Of a DNA stretch of 64,000 nt, positions 16,580 through 26,253 are shown piece by piece (the first letter of the stretch is position 1; each line of letters opens with the position of its first letter). The notes under the pieces were generated by a model that was not told the DNA's origin, did not search any database, and worked only from the letters and a program-made list of their open reading frames with translations. The position numbers and the translations under genes are program-made. Source of the stretch: CAZRWD01 sp964603785 (lineage in GTDB: Bacteria; Fermentibacterota; Fermentibacteria; Fermentibacterales; Fermentibacteraceae); assembly GCA_964603785.1 (NCBI GenBank), contig CAZRWD010000005.1:1-64000 (forward strand), written 5' to 3'.

Positions 16580-17069
16580 GGGGGTCCAGTGGGGCAGGAT
16601 CACCCTCCTCTCGACCGGCGTCGTCGTGCAGGTGATCCTGGAGGTCACCGCGGGGAGGTTCCTCCCGGCGCCCAACGTGACGGCCCTGGTCCTGACGTAT
16701 CTCATGATCGACTTCGGGGCTGCCTGGGCATACTCGGGGGCCTTCTGGGCCGGTGCCGCGCTGGACCTGATCCTCCACCAGCCCCCCGGCTGCTCCTCCC
16801 TGGGGCTGCTGTGCGGTCTCCTGGCGGGGAGGACCCTCCTGCAGGCCATCCCGGGCGAGAACAGGACCACTCTCGTCCTGACGGCATCCCTGGTCGGGCT
16901 GGTATCGGACGCGCTCTTCTTCGCCGCCGCCTCCAGGCCCTTCCTGTCGTCGCTCGACGCGCGCATCCTCGTCGTCGTCCCGCGGACCGTCCTGACCTTC
17001 CTGACCGGTTTCGTCTCCACGTCGCTGGTCTCCCTTGCGGGGATGCTGCGCAGGGAGAGAACCGCGTGA
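16566..17069 (+). CDS. mreD: Rod-shape-determining membrane protein MreD
   Basis: 167 residues, almost entirely hydrophobic, five or so transmembrane helices, as expected of MreD, the small inner-membrane partner of MreC. Sequence identity is always low in this family; the assignment rests mainly on position between mreC and the PBP2 gene. TTG start overlaps the end of mreC, and its TGA is shared with the next start (GTGA). Confidence 0.88.
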   Translation: MNRREGVQWGRITLLSTGVVVQVILEVTAGRFLPAPNVTALVLTYLMIDFGAAWAYSGAFWAGAALDLILHQPPGCSSLGLLCGLLAGRTLLQAIPGENRTTLVLTASLVGLVSDALFFAAASRPFLSSLDARILVVVPRTVLTFLTGFVSTSLVSLAGMLRRERTA

Positions 17070-18787
17070 AACTCCCCTCCCCGGGGGGGCCTGCGGCGCG
17101 CCGGCCCTTCCCAGGCTTCCTGCTGCTCCTGGCCCTCGTGCTCGCCGTGCTGACCCTCCGGCTCTACCACCTTCAGTTCGTGAGAGGCGACTACTTCAGG
17201 AGCATCTCGACCAGGAACCACATCCGGGTCATCTACAGACCGGCTCCGAGGGGCATCATCCGCGACCGCAACGGGATGGCGGTGGTCGACAACGTTCCCT
17301 CCCTGATGGTCTCGGTCGTGCCCTCCGAGTTCGACACCCTGGATGCGCCGTTTCTCGCCGGGCTCCTCGGGATGCCGCCCGACACCCTCTCGGGGATGCT
17401 CGCCGAGGCGGCCTCGCGCCCCTTTCGGCCCTATCTGGTGACGAGGGGCATGACGGTCGAGGAGGCCAGCCCCCTGGCCGAGAACCTTCACATGCTCGGC
17501 GGGGTGGTCATGGAGGTCGTGCCACGCCGCAGGTATCCTCTCGGGAGGGACTTCTGCCACCTCGTCGGATACGTGGGGCGCTCGGACTCCGAGGAGGCCT
17601 TCGAGGGTGAGATGACGGGGCGCTCCGGGCTCGAGCTGGCGCTGGACGGGATGCTGGCCGGCCAGCCGGGATACCGAAGGCAGATCGTGGATGCCATGGG
17701 AAGGGTCGTGAGCGAGTTCGAGGGCTCGGGCGAGTCGCCGCCCGTGCCGGGGCGGGACGTCACGCTGACCATCGACTCCGGCCTCCAGTCGATTGCGACC
17801 GACATACTGGCCCGGGAGACCGCTCCCGGCGCGGCGGTCGTCCTCGACTGGCGGACCGGGGAGATCCTGTGCATGGCCTCCTCGCCGGGCTTCGACCCGC
17901 AGGCCTTCGCCGACGGCATCTCCTCCGAGGAGTGGAACTCCGTCTCGGGCGATCCGGGGAACCCGATGTTCCCGAGGGCGTGGTCGGCCAGGTACCCTCC
18001 GGGCTCGATCTTCAAGCTCATAACGGCGGCATACCTGCTGGAGGGCGGTCTGATCGACGAGAACTCCCGCCCGGATCCGTGCTACGGGTCGTACCGCCTG
18101 GGGGACAGGGATTTCGGATGCTGGACGGTCCACGGGAGGCTCTCCGTGACCGAGGCCATCGCTCAGTCCTGCGACGTGTTCTTCTACAGGACCGTCCAGT
18201 ACGGGACGGTCGACGGCCTGGCGGAGTACGCGAGGGGATTCGGACTGGGGGGGACCGTTCTCGACGGGCTTCCCGGGGAGAGCCGCGGGCTCGTCCCCGA
18301 CAGGCTTCTCCTCGACAGCCTCTACGGACCGGGGGGATGGGGCCTCGGCAACCTGCTCAACATCTCGATAGGGCAGGGCGAGCTCCTCGTGACGCCTCTC
18401 CAGATGGCCGCCATGACCGGGATATTCGCCTCCTCCGGCCAGATGCCCGGCCTCGTGCTCGTCCGCGAGCTGCCTCCCGGCGATGCGCCGTGGGCAGGGA
18501 TCGCGCTGTCCCCGGGAACTGCGGAAACCGTCTGCGAGGGCATGTACGGAGCAGTGCACGACCGGCGGGGAACCCTCCGGGTCCTCGAGACCCTCCCCTG
18601 GACCTTCTACGGCAAGAGCGGCACAGCGGAGAGCGCGGCGGGGGATCATGCCTGGGTGGTCGGCTTCCTGCGCGAGCCGAGATCCATCGCGATAGCCGTC
18701 CTGGTCGAGCACGGGGGGCATGGCGGGGCCGTGGCCGCGCCCATCGTGTCGCAGATCCTCACCGGATGGCTGGGGGAGGGGCGGTGA
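17066..18787 (+). CDS. mrdA: Penicillin-binding protein 2 (elongasome transpeptidase)
   Basis: 573 residues: one N-terminal transmembrane helix (~14-36), a PBP dimerisation domain (RGIIRDRNGMAVVDN; R-Y-P at MEVVPRRRYP), then the transpeptidase with Ser314-xx-Lys317 in PPGSIFK, Ser368-Cys-Asp370 in SCD (PBP2 typically has SxD here where other PBPs have SxN) and Lys517-Ser-Gly in YGKSGTAE. It cross-links peptidoglycan during cell elongation together with RodA. Start GTG 17066 overlaps the mreD stop (GTGA) and its own TGA overlaps rodA in the same way, so the three are translated as a unit. Confidence 0.96.
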   Translation: MKLPSPGGPAARRPFPGFLLLLALVLAVLTLRLYHLQFVRGDYFRSISTRNHIRVIYRPAPRGIIRDRNGMAVVDNVPSLMVSVVPSEFDTLDAPFLAGLLGMPPDTLSGMLAEAASRPFRPYLVTRGMTVEEASPLAENLHMLGGVVMEVVPRRRYPLGRDFCHLVGYVGRSDSEEAFEGEMTGRSGLELALDGMLAGQPGYRRQIVDAMGRVVSEFEGSGESPPVPGRDVTLTIDSGLQSIATDILARETAPGAAVVLDWRTGEILCMASSPGFDPQAFADGISSEEWNSVSGDPGNPMFPRAWSARYPPGSIFKLITAAYLLEGGLIDENSRPDPCYGSYRLGDRDFGCWTVHGRLSVTEAIAQSCDVFFYRTVQYGTVDGLAEYARGFGLGGTVLDGLPGESRGLVPDRLLLDSLYGPGGWGLGNLLNISIGQGELLVTPLQMAAMTGIFASSGQMPGLVLVRELPPGDAPWAGIALSPGTAETVCEGMYGAVHDRRGTLRVLETLPWTFYGKSGTAESAAGDHAWVVGFLREPRSIAIAVLVEHGGHGGAVAAPIVSQILTGWLGEGR

Positions 18788-19980
18788 GGGCGGGGGGCCT
18801 GGACGTGCCGATGGCCCTGGCCATCGCAGCGATACTGCTGTGCGGCCTGCTCGCCGTCTACTCGGCCTCCAGGGCGGTGCCCGGCGAGCCCGTCTTCCTG
18901 AAGCAGTTGGCCTGGATGGTGCTGGGGCTGGGCGCCATGTGGCTCGGGTCCGGACTCGCGCTCAGGGTCGTGGAGGACTTCGCGTACCTGTTCCTCGGCG
19001 TCGTATCCATACTGCTCATCCTGACGGTCTTCTTCGGCGGGGGGCCCGCCGGCCGCTGGCTGATAGCCGGCCCCGTCAGGATACAGCCTTCAGAGTTCGC
19101 CAAGCTGGCCCTGATGGTGACCGCCGCCAGGGCCTTCTCCGAACTCACAGCCAGACCCCGGAAGTTCGGGGTCTTCCTGGTCTTCGCCGGACTGTCCCCC
19201 GCGGTGCTCCTCGTCTGGCTCCAGCCTGACCTGGGCACGGCAGCCGCCTCGGTCATCATCCTCCTCCTCATGACGTGGTGGGCGGGCTGGGGAGCAGACT
19301 GGATCTTCCTGCTGGTCAGCCCGATAGTGGCCGCGCTCTCCTCCACCGGGCTCGGGTGGTGGCTCCTCTTCACACTCGCCCTCGTGACGATCCTGCTGCG
19401 CCGGAAGGCCTCTTTCGCAGCCTGGCTGGCCATCCTGGGCGGCAACACCCTGATAGCGGCCTTCACCCCCCTGATCTGGAACCTGCTGCGACCGTATCAG
19501 CAGGCGAGGCTGACCACGTTCCTCAACCCCGCGGCGGACCCGCACGGCGCAGGATGGAACGTCATCCAGTCGGAGGTCGCCGTGGGTTCCGGGGGGATGT
19601 GGGGGCAGGGGTACCTGCAGGGCGCCCAGAAGGGCCTGGCATTCCTTCCCGCGAGGCACACCGACTTCATCTTCTCGGTCTGGGCGGAGGAGACGGGCTT
19701 CGCGGGCTCCATGATCCTCCTGGCCGCATTCGGTCTCCTGGTGTACCGGCTGCTGAGGACGGCCAGGATGTCGATGAGCAGCTTCAGATCGATCCTGGCG
19801 GCCGGGACGGCGTGCTACTTCGCCGTCCATCTGCTCGTGAACGTGGGGATGACCCTCGGCATCATGCCCGTCACCGGTCTCCCCCTCGTGATGGTGAGCT
19901 ACGGCGGGAGCCACATGGTTGTGTCCATGTTCCTCGCGGGGCTCGGCCTGAACCTGGCGAGGAACTGGAGGGAGCTGTAG
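18784..19980 (+). CDS. rodA: Peptidoglycan glycosyltransferase RodA (SEDS family)
   Basis: 398 residues, about ten transmembrane helices. SEDS signatures: GPVRIQPSEFAKLA, WLQPDLGTAA (the Asp is the catalytic residue of SEDS polymerases), SEVAVGSGGMWGQG, and PARHTDFIFSVWAEE. RodA polymerises lipid II into glycan strands for side-wall growth, working with the PBP2 encoded immediately upstream. GTG start overlaps the PBP2 stop. This completes an uninterrupted mreB-mreC-mreD-mrdA-rodA elongasome cluster. Confidence 0.97.
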   Translation: MRAGGLDVPMALAIAAILLCGLLAVYSASRAVPGEPVFLKQLAWMVLGLGAMWLGSGLALRVVEDFAYLFLGVVSILLILTVFFGGGPAGRWLIAGPVRIQPSEFAKLALMVTAARAFSELTARPRKFGVFLVFAGLSPAVLLVWLQPDLGTAAASVIILLLMTWWAGWGADWIFLLVSPIVAALSSTGLGWWLLFTLALVTILLRRKASFAAWLAILGGNTLIAAFTPLIWNLLRPYQQARLTTFLNPAADPHGAGWNVIQSEVAVGSGGMWGQGYLQGAQKGLAFLPARHTDFIFSVWAEETGFAGSMILLAAFGLLVYRLLRTARMSMSSFRSILAAGTACYFAVHLLVNVGMTLGIMPVTGLPLVMVSYGGSHMVVSMFLAGLGLNLARNWREL

Positions 19981-20029
19981 GGGCGACCGTCGTGTATATT
20001 CGGCGGTCGACGCAAGGCTGGAGGTTGCG

Positions 20030-20860
20030 ATGTTCCCCGTTCTCTTCAGGATCGGAAGCATTCCGGTCAACTCCTACGGCCTGGCCCTCGCCGTCTCGTT
20101 CCTTCTAGGGGTGAGGCTCGCCTCCGCCCGGGCGGCCAGGGTCGGCTTCAAGCCCTCCGAGATCGCCGATCTGGGGATCTGGGTGATGATAGCCGCCATT
20201 GCGGGCTCGAGGGCGTTCTATGTCATCACCCACCTGGACGAGTTCCAGGGGCGGTGGATCGACGTCATCGCGATCTGGAAGGGGCTGTACGGCCTCAGCA
20301 TGCTCGGGGGCGTGCTGCTCGCCGTGATCGTGGGCTTCACATACATAGCCCTCAGGAAGTGGGATGCCTGGCGCCTCGCCGATGCCGTCATCCCGGCCTT
20401 CGCCCTCGGGATCTTCATCACCAGGATCGGCTGCTTCCTGAACGGCTGCTGCTTCGGACGCCCCACCGACTGCGCCCTGGGCGTGTCATTCCCGGAGGGC
20501 TCCCTGCCCTGGGCGGAGTACGGGTCGGTGCACGTGCACCCCGCCCAGCTCTATGCATCGGCGGGCGGGCTCCTGATCCTCGCCGTCATACTCCTGGCAG
20601 ACCGCCGCAGGCACTTCAGGGGATTCATCTTCGCCCTGTTCACCGCGCTCTACGGGGCCACGAGGTTCGGGCTGGAGGAGTTCAGGCACTTCGACCATGC
20701 GACGAACGACATCCTGGGCTACAGCGTGTTCGCCCGGAGGGGCGGGATGACCGACAACCAGACGATCAGCCTGCTGATGGTCGGTGCGGCCCTCGTCCTC
20801 GGCATGGTGCTCTACCTGTCCAGTCTGCGGAGGCGCTGCCGGCCGGCGGCCCGTGGATGA
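20030..20860 (+). CDS. lgt: Prolipoprotein diacylglyceryl transferase
   Basis: 276 residues, about seven membrane helices. The family signature RIGCFLNGCCFGRPT is present, as are YGLALAVSFLLG at the N-terminus and ATRFGLEEFR near the C-terminus. Lgt moves diacylglycerol from phosphatidylglycerol to the lipobox cysteine of prelipoproteins, the first step of lipoprotein maturation; several lipoproteins and the signal peptidase lspA are in the same window. ATG has GGAGG seven bases upstream. TATATT at 19995-20000 in the short gap after rodA could be a -10, but no good -35 is present. Confidence 0.96.
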   Translation: MFPVLFRIGSIPVNSYGLALAVSFLLGVRLASARAARVGFKPSEIADLGIWVMIAAIAGSRAFYVITHLDEFQGRWIDVIAIWKGLYGLSMLGGVLLAVIVGFTYIALRKWDAWRLADAVIPAFALGIFITRIGCFLNGCCFGRPTDCALGVSFPEGSLPWAEYGSVHVHPAQLYASAGGLLILAVILLADRRRHFRGFIFALFTALYGATRFGLEEFRHFDHATNDILGYSVFARRGGMTDNQTISLLMVGAALVLGMVLYLSSLRRRCRPAARG

Positions 20861-21597
20861 GGCTCCCCGCTCCGGGTCTTCCGGGGATGCTGCACGGGCT
20901 GTCCTCTCTCCTCGTGGACCTGGTCTGTCCAGTCTGCGGTGAAGCCCGGGCCAGGGGCGAGATTCTCTGTCCATGGTGCTCGGCGGGGCTTTTCGGGAAC
21001 CGGGGCATCCGCTGGAGCTGCACCGGGGGTCCCGATCCGGGAGAGGCCGGTCCCACGACGGGAGTGCCCGTGCACAGCCCGTTCCTTCATGCCGGATCGG
21101 CCCGTGAGATCGTCATAGGACTCAAGTTCGGGGGCAGGCGCCGCCTCGCCGGGACCGCGGCGGCGCTCATCGCAGGATTCTCGGCCGTGCTCCCCGGGTC
21201 GGGGGATCTGGTGGTCCCCATGCCTCTCTGCCGGGAGCGGATGAAGGTGAGGGGATACAACCAGGCGGCGGAGATGGCCCGCCACCTGGCACGCATGTGC
21301 GGGTCGAGGATGGTCGACTGCCTGAGGAGGGATCACCGTCCGCCCCAGACGGGCCTGGACTCGGCCGGACGGCGCGCCAATGCGGCGGGGTCCTTCGGGA
21401 GCGCCTCGCCGGGCTATCGCTTCGACGCGCCCGCCTGGCTCGTGGACGACGTGATGACGACGGGGGCGACCATCGACGCGGCGGCCGCCACGCTGCGGGG
21501 GATGGGCGCCGTGGTGGCCGGAGCGGTGACGCTGACCTACCGACCGGCCTTCCTCCAGTATATCATCAACGGTCGAGCGATGCGGTCCGAAGAATAA
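20857..21597 (+). CDS. ComF-family phosphoribosyltransferase-like protein
   Basis: 246 residues. The N-terminus holds a four-cysteine zinc finger (CPVCGE...CPWC), the middle RMKVRGYNQAAEMARHLA and the C-terminus the PRPP-binding loop WLVDDVMTTGATIDAA. This is the ComFC/GntX architecture; ComFC binds single-stranded DNA/PRPP and is needed for natural transformation in competent bacteria. Whether this organism is competent cannot be told from here. Start overlaps the lgt stop (ATGA). Confidence 0.9.
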   Translation: MRLPAPGLPGMLHGLSSLLVDLVCPVCGEARARGEILCPWCSAGLFGNRGIRWSCTGGPDPGEAGPTTGVPVHSPFLHAGSAREIVIGLKFGGRRRLAGTAAALIAGFSAVLPGSGDLVVPMPLCRERMKVRGYNQAAEMARHLARMCGSRMVDCLRRDHRPPQTGLDSAGRRANAAGSFGSASPGYRFDAPAWLVDDVMTTGATIDAAAATLRGMGAVVAGAVTLTYRPAFLQYIINGRAMRSEE

Positions 21598-21610
21598 ACG
21601 GAGGCTGTCT

Positions 21611-22795
21611 ATGGCCAGGAAGCTCTATTTCGACATAAGGGACATCCCAGCCGGAGCCAGGCTGGGGCTCGGCGGCAGGAAGATCTGGCTGTTCTTCAAG
21701 AGCCTCGTGCTGTCCTGGCTCGTCTGGTCGCTCTTCACGTACCTGGGCTGGCTGGCCGCCGATCCGGGCGGCCTCGGTGCGGTCATGAGGCAGTCGAGGC
21801 TGCTGCCCCTCCCGGGCGGGCTGTTCTGGCAGTCCTGGCAGGCCGTCGCCATCCTCGCCGCCGGGGTCCTGGGAATCGCATGGGTCATGCTCTCGGCCTC
21901 GCTCAAGGCCTCGAGGATCACCTTCGAGGAGATAAGGGGCGACGACTTCTACAGCGGCAGGGATGCCGCCCGCTTCTTCCGCGGCAACTGGAAGCCCCTG
22001 GCCGCAACTCCCCTGGTCATAGCGGCCGGGCTCCTCCTGGCTGTCCTCGCCCTGTTCCTGCTCGGCCTCCTCGGAAGGATACCGGCCGCGGGCCCCGTCA
22101 TCTTCGGCCTCCTTGCGGTACCGGCCTGGGGGGCCTCCCTCCTGGCGGTCCTCGCCGCGGTCGCCCTGCTCGCCTGCATCCCGCTGCTCCCGCCCATCAT
22201 CGCAACCACCCGGGGCGACACGTTCGAGACACTCTTCGAGCTGTTCTCCACCCTGACCTCGCAGCCGTGGCGAATCGTCCTCTACGGACTCGCGTCCGCC
22301 GCCTCCAACGCAGCCGGGCTCGCCCTGTTCATGGTCGCCGCCTCGCTTGCCACGGGATTCCTTTCCTGGGCAGCCGGACTCGGCATGGGTGACCCCCCCG
22401 GTTCCGTGCTGGTCGCCGGCCTGAGCCATCTCGCACCGGCCCTCGTAGGCGCGGCGGCCCGCCCCGCGGACATCCTCGGCCTGGCAGGAGGCGGCCCCCC
22501 GACGGTCACCGGAGGCGGCATGGCGGTCATCTCCGCCGCCGGTGCGGCCATCGTCCTGGTACTCCTCTCCTACCTCCTCTCCGCCTGCTCCTCCGGATGG
22601 ACGCTCATCTACCTTGCGGTGAGGAACAGGAAGGACGGCGAGGATCTCGTCAGGAGGGCCGACGAGGAGGAGTTCCGGGAGTTCGAGCGTCAGTACGGCT
22701 CGGCGGACGAGTACGCACGCACCGCGCCCGGCTCGGGCGGCAGCCTGCCACCGCAGAGCGACGGAGCCACCGGGGAGGGTTGCGGGACCACCTGA
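21611..22795 (+). CDS. Multi-pass inner-membrane protein, unknown function
   Basis: 394 residues with GGAGG eight bases before the ATG. It has roughly six to seven hydrophobic segments (~27-47, 75-97, 133-160, 165-200, 225-250, 310-340) separated by a charged loop (FEEIRGDDFYSGRDAARFFRGNWK), and a hydrophilic, probably disordered tail of ~60 residues. No catalytic motif is visible. It sits between comF and dnaE, 2 bp before the dnaE ATG, and is probably in one transcript with them. I do not recognise a named family. Confidence 0.75.
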   Translation: MARKLYFDIRDIPAGARLGLGGRKIWLFFKSLVLSWLVWSLFTYLGWLAADPGGLGAVMRQSRLLPLPGGLFWQSWQAVAILAAGVLGIAWVMLSASLKASRITFEEIRGDDFYSGRDAARFFRGNWKPLAATPLVIAAGLLLAVLALFLLGLLGRIPAAGPVIFGLLAVPAWGASLLAVLAAVALLACIPLLPPIIATTRGDTFETLFELFSTLTSQPWRIVLYGLASAASNAAGLALFMVAASLATGFLSWAAGLGMGDPPGSVLVAGLSHLAPALVGAAARPADILGLAGGGPPTVTGGGMAVISAAGAAIVLVLLSYLLSACSSGWTLIYLAVRNRKDGEDLVRRADEEEFREFERQYGSADEYARTAPGSGGSLPPQSDGATGEGCGTT

Positions 22796-22797
22796 AG

Positions 22798-25700
22798 ATG
22801 CCAGCTCCCGCGGATTTCTTCCACCTGCACCTGCACTCGGAATACAGCCTCCTGGACGGGGCGATAAAGCCCGAAGACCTGGCCGCGCACCTCAGGGAAT
22901 GCGGCATGAAGGGCGCCGCCGTGACCGATCACGGAGCGCTCTTCGGGGCGATAGAGTTCTACGATGCGCTCACCGCGGAGGGGCTCAAGCCCGTCTTGGG
23001 CATGGAGGCCTACCTGGCCCCCGGCTCCATGGCTCTGAGGGAATCCAACGGCCGGAAGGCCCCCTATTTCCACCTGACCCTCCTGGCACTCGATCGGGAG
23101 GGCTACAGGAACCTCTGCCGGCTCTCCTCCCTGGGCTGGCTCGAGGGCTACTACTACAAGCCCAGGATAGACAGGGAGGCTCTCGCGCGTCACTGCGGCG
23201 GGCTGGCGATAGGCTCCGCATGCCTCCAGGGGGACATAGCGCAGCACCTGCTCGCCGGCGACCATGCCGCCGCCGCATCCGCCGCGGGGTTCTACATCGA
23301 CCTGGTGGGACGCGAGAGGTTCTTCATAGAGATGATGGACCACGGTCTCCCCGAGGAGCGCGGGATACTGAGGGACCTTGCCGGGCTGGCGCGGTCGACC
23401 GGGGCCCGCCTGGCCGCCACGAACGATGCGCACTACCTGAGGCGCGAGCATGCCAGGGCCCACGAGGTCCTGCTCTGCGTCCAGACGAACCGCAAGATGG
23501 ACGACCCCGGGAGGATGCGCTTCGGTACGGACGAGTTCTACGTGAAGACGCCCCTGGAGATGGAGAGGCTCTTCGACTGGGCTCCGGAGAGCATCAGGGC
23601 GACCGCCGAGATAGCCGAGATGTGCGAGTTCACGCTCGAGAAGGGCGAGACGCTCCTCCCCGCCTTCCCCATCCCGGAGGGCAGCACGATGGGCTCGTGC
23701 CTCGGACAGGCCGCAGTGGACGGCCTCCGGGAGAGGCTCGGGAGGCCTCTCGAGCCCGCCGAGACCGCCAGGCTCGAGTACGAGCTCCGCGTGATAGAGG
23801 AGATGGGTTTCCCGGGGTACTTCCTGATCGTGTCGGAGCTGCGCAGGTGGGCGGCCGGGCAGGGCATCGCGAAGGGGCCGGGCAGGGGATCCTCCGCGGG
23901 AAGCCTCGTCTCCTTCGCTACCGGAATAACCGACGTGAACCCCCTCGAGCACGGGCTGAGCTTCGACAGGTTCCTCAACCCCTCGAGGAAGGAGATGCCC
24001 GACATAGACCTGGACTTCTGCTACTCCCGCAGGTCGGAGATCATCGACCACATCGTCTCCCTCTACGGGAGGAACAGCGTCTGCCAGATCCTGACGGTCA
24101 ACAGGATGAAGGCGCGCAGCGTCATCAGGGATGTCATGAGGGCCATGGGCCAGCCCCTGGAGAAGGCTGAGGGCCTGGTCAGGATCATCTCCCAGGCGCC
24201 CGAGCAGAATGCCGGCCTCGATAGGATACGGGCGGACATGCCCGCCCTCGACGAGATGGCGGCGGGCGATCCCGCCATAGCCGAGGCGCTCTCGCACTGC
24301 TCCGTCCTGGAGAACCTCGCGCGCAACACCTCGGTGCATGCGGCGGGTGTCATCATCGCCCCGGGGGACCTGCTGGACTACGTGCCCCTGTGCCGAGCCA
24401 AGGACGAGATGACGACCCAGTACGAGATGAAGAGCCTCGACAGGGCCGGCCTGCTCAAGCTGGACGTGCTCGGGCTGAGGACGACGACGGTGCTCCAGCA
24501 GGCCGAGAGGATGGCCGTGGAGAGGGGAGCCGTCCTGTCCCTCGCCGATCTTCCGCTCGACGATCCCGATTCGCTCTCCCTGCTCCGCAGCGGCGAGACC
24601 ACGGGGGTGTTCCAGCTCGAGAGCTCGGGGATGCGTGACGCCCTCAGGAGGATCGGCGTCGACCGCTTCGCCGACATCACCGCGGCCGTCGCCATCTTCC
24701 GGCCGGGATCGATGCACATGATAGACACCTATGCCCAGAACAAGCTGGGCGTCGAGGGCGGCGGCCCGTTCAGGATCAGCTACCTGCACCCCGAGCTCGA
24801 GCAGATACTGTCCGAGACCTACGGCGTGATGATCTACCAGGAGCAGGTCATGGCCATCGCGAACAGGCTGGGCGGCATGACCATGGCCGAAGCGGACGTG
24901 TTCCGCAAGGCCATGTCCAAGAAGAACCCGGAGGTCATGGCGAGGCAGAGGGAGAGGTTCACCACCGGGGCCGTGTCCAGGGGGATCCCGAAGGCCGTGG
25001 CGACCGGGATCTTCGACCTCATGGAGAAGTTCGCCGGATACGGCTTCAACAAGTCCCACGCGGTCTGCTACGCCCTTCTCGCCTATCAGACCGCATACAT
25101 GAAGGCGCATCACCCCGCGGAGTTCATAGCCGCGTCGATGTCCAGCCAGATCGGCAACATCGAGCAGCTGTCCATACTGGCCGAGGAGGCCAGGAGGATG
25201 GGCATCGAGGTCCTGGCGCCCTCGGTGAACGAGAGCAGGGCGGACTTCGGCGTGGACGAGCGGGGCAGGATAGTCTACGCCCTGGCAGCGATCAGGAACG
25301 TGGGCGAGGGCCCCTCCCGGGCGATAGTCGAGGAGCGGCTGTCCGGGGGACCATACAGGGACGTCTTCGACTTCGCCTCGCGCACCGACCAGTCGGCGGT
25401 GAACCGGCGGGTGTTCGAATCCCTGGCGGGTGCCGGGGCCTTCGACTGCGTCTCCGCATCGCGGGCCGCACTCCTCTCCGGGATCGACCTGGCGCTCGAC
25501 TACGGGAGCCGGGTGCGCACGGCGAGGGAGGCGGGCCAGATGTCGCTCTTCGGCGGCACCGCCGCCCCGGAGGCCTCCGAACCGGCGCTACCGGATGCGG
25601 AAGAGCTCGAGGACTCCGCCATCCTGACCCTGGAGAGGTCTCTGCTGGGGTTCTACCTCTCCGGGCACCCCCTGGACCGGTTCTGCGAGGAGATCGAAGC

Positions 25701-26253
25701 CTTCACCGACACCCTGCCGGGGGAGGAGCTGCCGCCCCCCCCCGCCCGGCGCAGGATGGCCGGAGCGGTGGCCGCTGTGAAGGAGATCCCGACCAGGTCC
25801 GGAGTCATGGCCTTCGTGACGCTGGAGGGTCGGAGCGGGTCCTCGGAGGTCATCCTCTTCAGCGAGCAGCTCGAGAAGTACCGCCCGCTCCTGGAAGAAG
25901 GCATGTTCCTCCTGGTGGAGGGTGAGGTGAACGAGCGCCGGGAGGAGAGGAGGCTCTCCGTGGCATCGATGTGCCCGCTCGATCGCGTCCGCGACCTCCT
26001 GAGGGCGGGTGTGCTCATAAGGCTCGACTCGTGGTGCGTCGACCTGCCGAGGCTCTCGCGCGCCGTCGAGATACTCAGGGGCAGGCCGGGCCGGGCATCC
26101 CTCAGGCTGGAGATCAGGCACCCCTCGGGCTGGCTGGTGCTGGCCGAGTCGAGGAGCATCAGGGTCGAACCGGACGGAAGGCTCCTGCGCGAGCTCAGGG
26201 ACGTCCTGGGAGCGGGGTCGGTGAGTCTCACGGCGGGGATCGGGAGTCTATGA
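22798..26253 (+). CDS. dnaE: DNA polymerase III alpha subunit
   Basis: 1151 residues, normal for DnaE. Begins with the PHP domain (FHLHLHSEYSLLDGAIK), then the palm with catalytic Asp402 and Asp404 in PDIDLDF plus GRGSSAGSLVSF, the fingers (GVMIYQEQVM, MSKKNPEVM), helix-hairpin-helix region (YGFNKSHAVCYALLAYQTAYMK) and a C-terminal OB fold (RMAGAVAAVKEIPTRSG). It is the replicative polymerase. The ATG at 22798 follows the stop of the upstream gene by 2 bp; a TTG at 22780 is a possible alternative. The stop is shared with the next start (ATGA). Confidence 0.97.
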   Translation: MPAPADFFHLHLHSEYSLLDGAIKPEDLAAHLRECGMKGAAVTDHGALFGAIEFYDALTAEGLKPVLGMEAYLAPGSMALRESNGRKAPYFHLTLLALDREGYRNLCRLSSLGWLEGYYYKPRIDREALARHCGGLAIGSACLQGDIAQHLLAGDHAAAASAAGFYIDLVGRERFFIEMMDHGLPEERGILRDLAGLARSTGARLAATNDAHYLRREHARAHEVLLCVQTNRKMDDPGRMRFGTDEFYVKTPLEMERLFDWAPESIRATAEIAEMCEFTLEKGETLLPAFPIPEGSTMGSCLGQAAVDGLRERLGRPLEPAETARLEYELRVIEEMGFPGYFLIVSELRRWAAGQGIAKGPGRGSSAGSLVSFATGITDVNPLEHGLSFDRFLNPSRKEMPDIDLDFCYSRRSEIIDHIVSLYGRNSVCQILTVNRMKARSVIRDVMRAMGQPLEKAEGLVRIISQAPEQNAGLDRIRADMPALDEMAAGDPAIAEALSHCSVLENLARNTSVHAAGVIIAPGDLLDYVPLCRAKDEMTTQYEMKSLDRAGLLKLDVLGLRTTTVLQQAERMAVERGAVLSLADLPLDDPDSLSLLRSGETTGVFQLESSGMRDALRRIGVDRFADITAAVAIFRPGSMHMIDTYAQNKLGVEGGGPFRISYLHPELEQILSETYGVMIYQEQVMAIANRLGGMTMAEADVFRKAMSKKNPEVMARQRERFTTGAVSRGIPKAVATGIFDLMEKFAGYGFNKSHAVCYALLAYQTAYMKAHHPAEFIAASMSSQIGNIEQLSILAEEARRMGIEVLAPSVNESRADFGVDERGRIVYALAAIRNVGEGPSRAIVEERLSGGPYRDVFDFASRTDQSAVNRRVFESLAGAGAFDCVSASRAALLSGIDLALDYGSRVRTAREAGQMSLFGGTAAPEASEPALPDAEELEDSAILTLERSLLGFYLSGHPLDRFCEEIEAFTDTLPGEELPPPPARRRMAGAVAAVKEIPTRSGVMAFVTLEGRSGSSEVILFSEQLEKYRPLLEEGMFLLVEGEVNERREERRLSVASMCPLDRVRDLLRAGVLIRLDSWCVDLPRLSRAVEILRGRPGRASLRLEIRHPSGWLVLAESRSIRVEPDGRLLRELRDVLGAGSVSLTAGIGSL

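Noticed and set aside
15797..18721. Very long minus-strand frame opposite mreC-mreD-PBP2
   Set aside because: High-GC shadow of real genes; its protein is low-complexity (many R, G, P, H) and has no ribosome site or family motif. The same applies to the long minus-strand frames at 22690-25113, 29199-31970 and 43898-47095.
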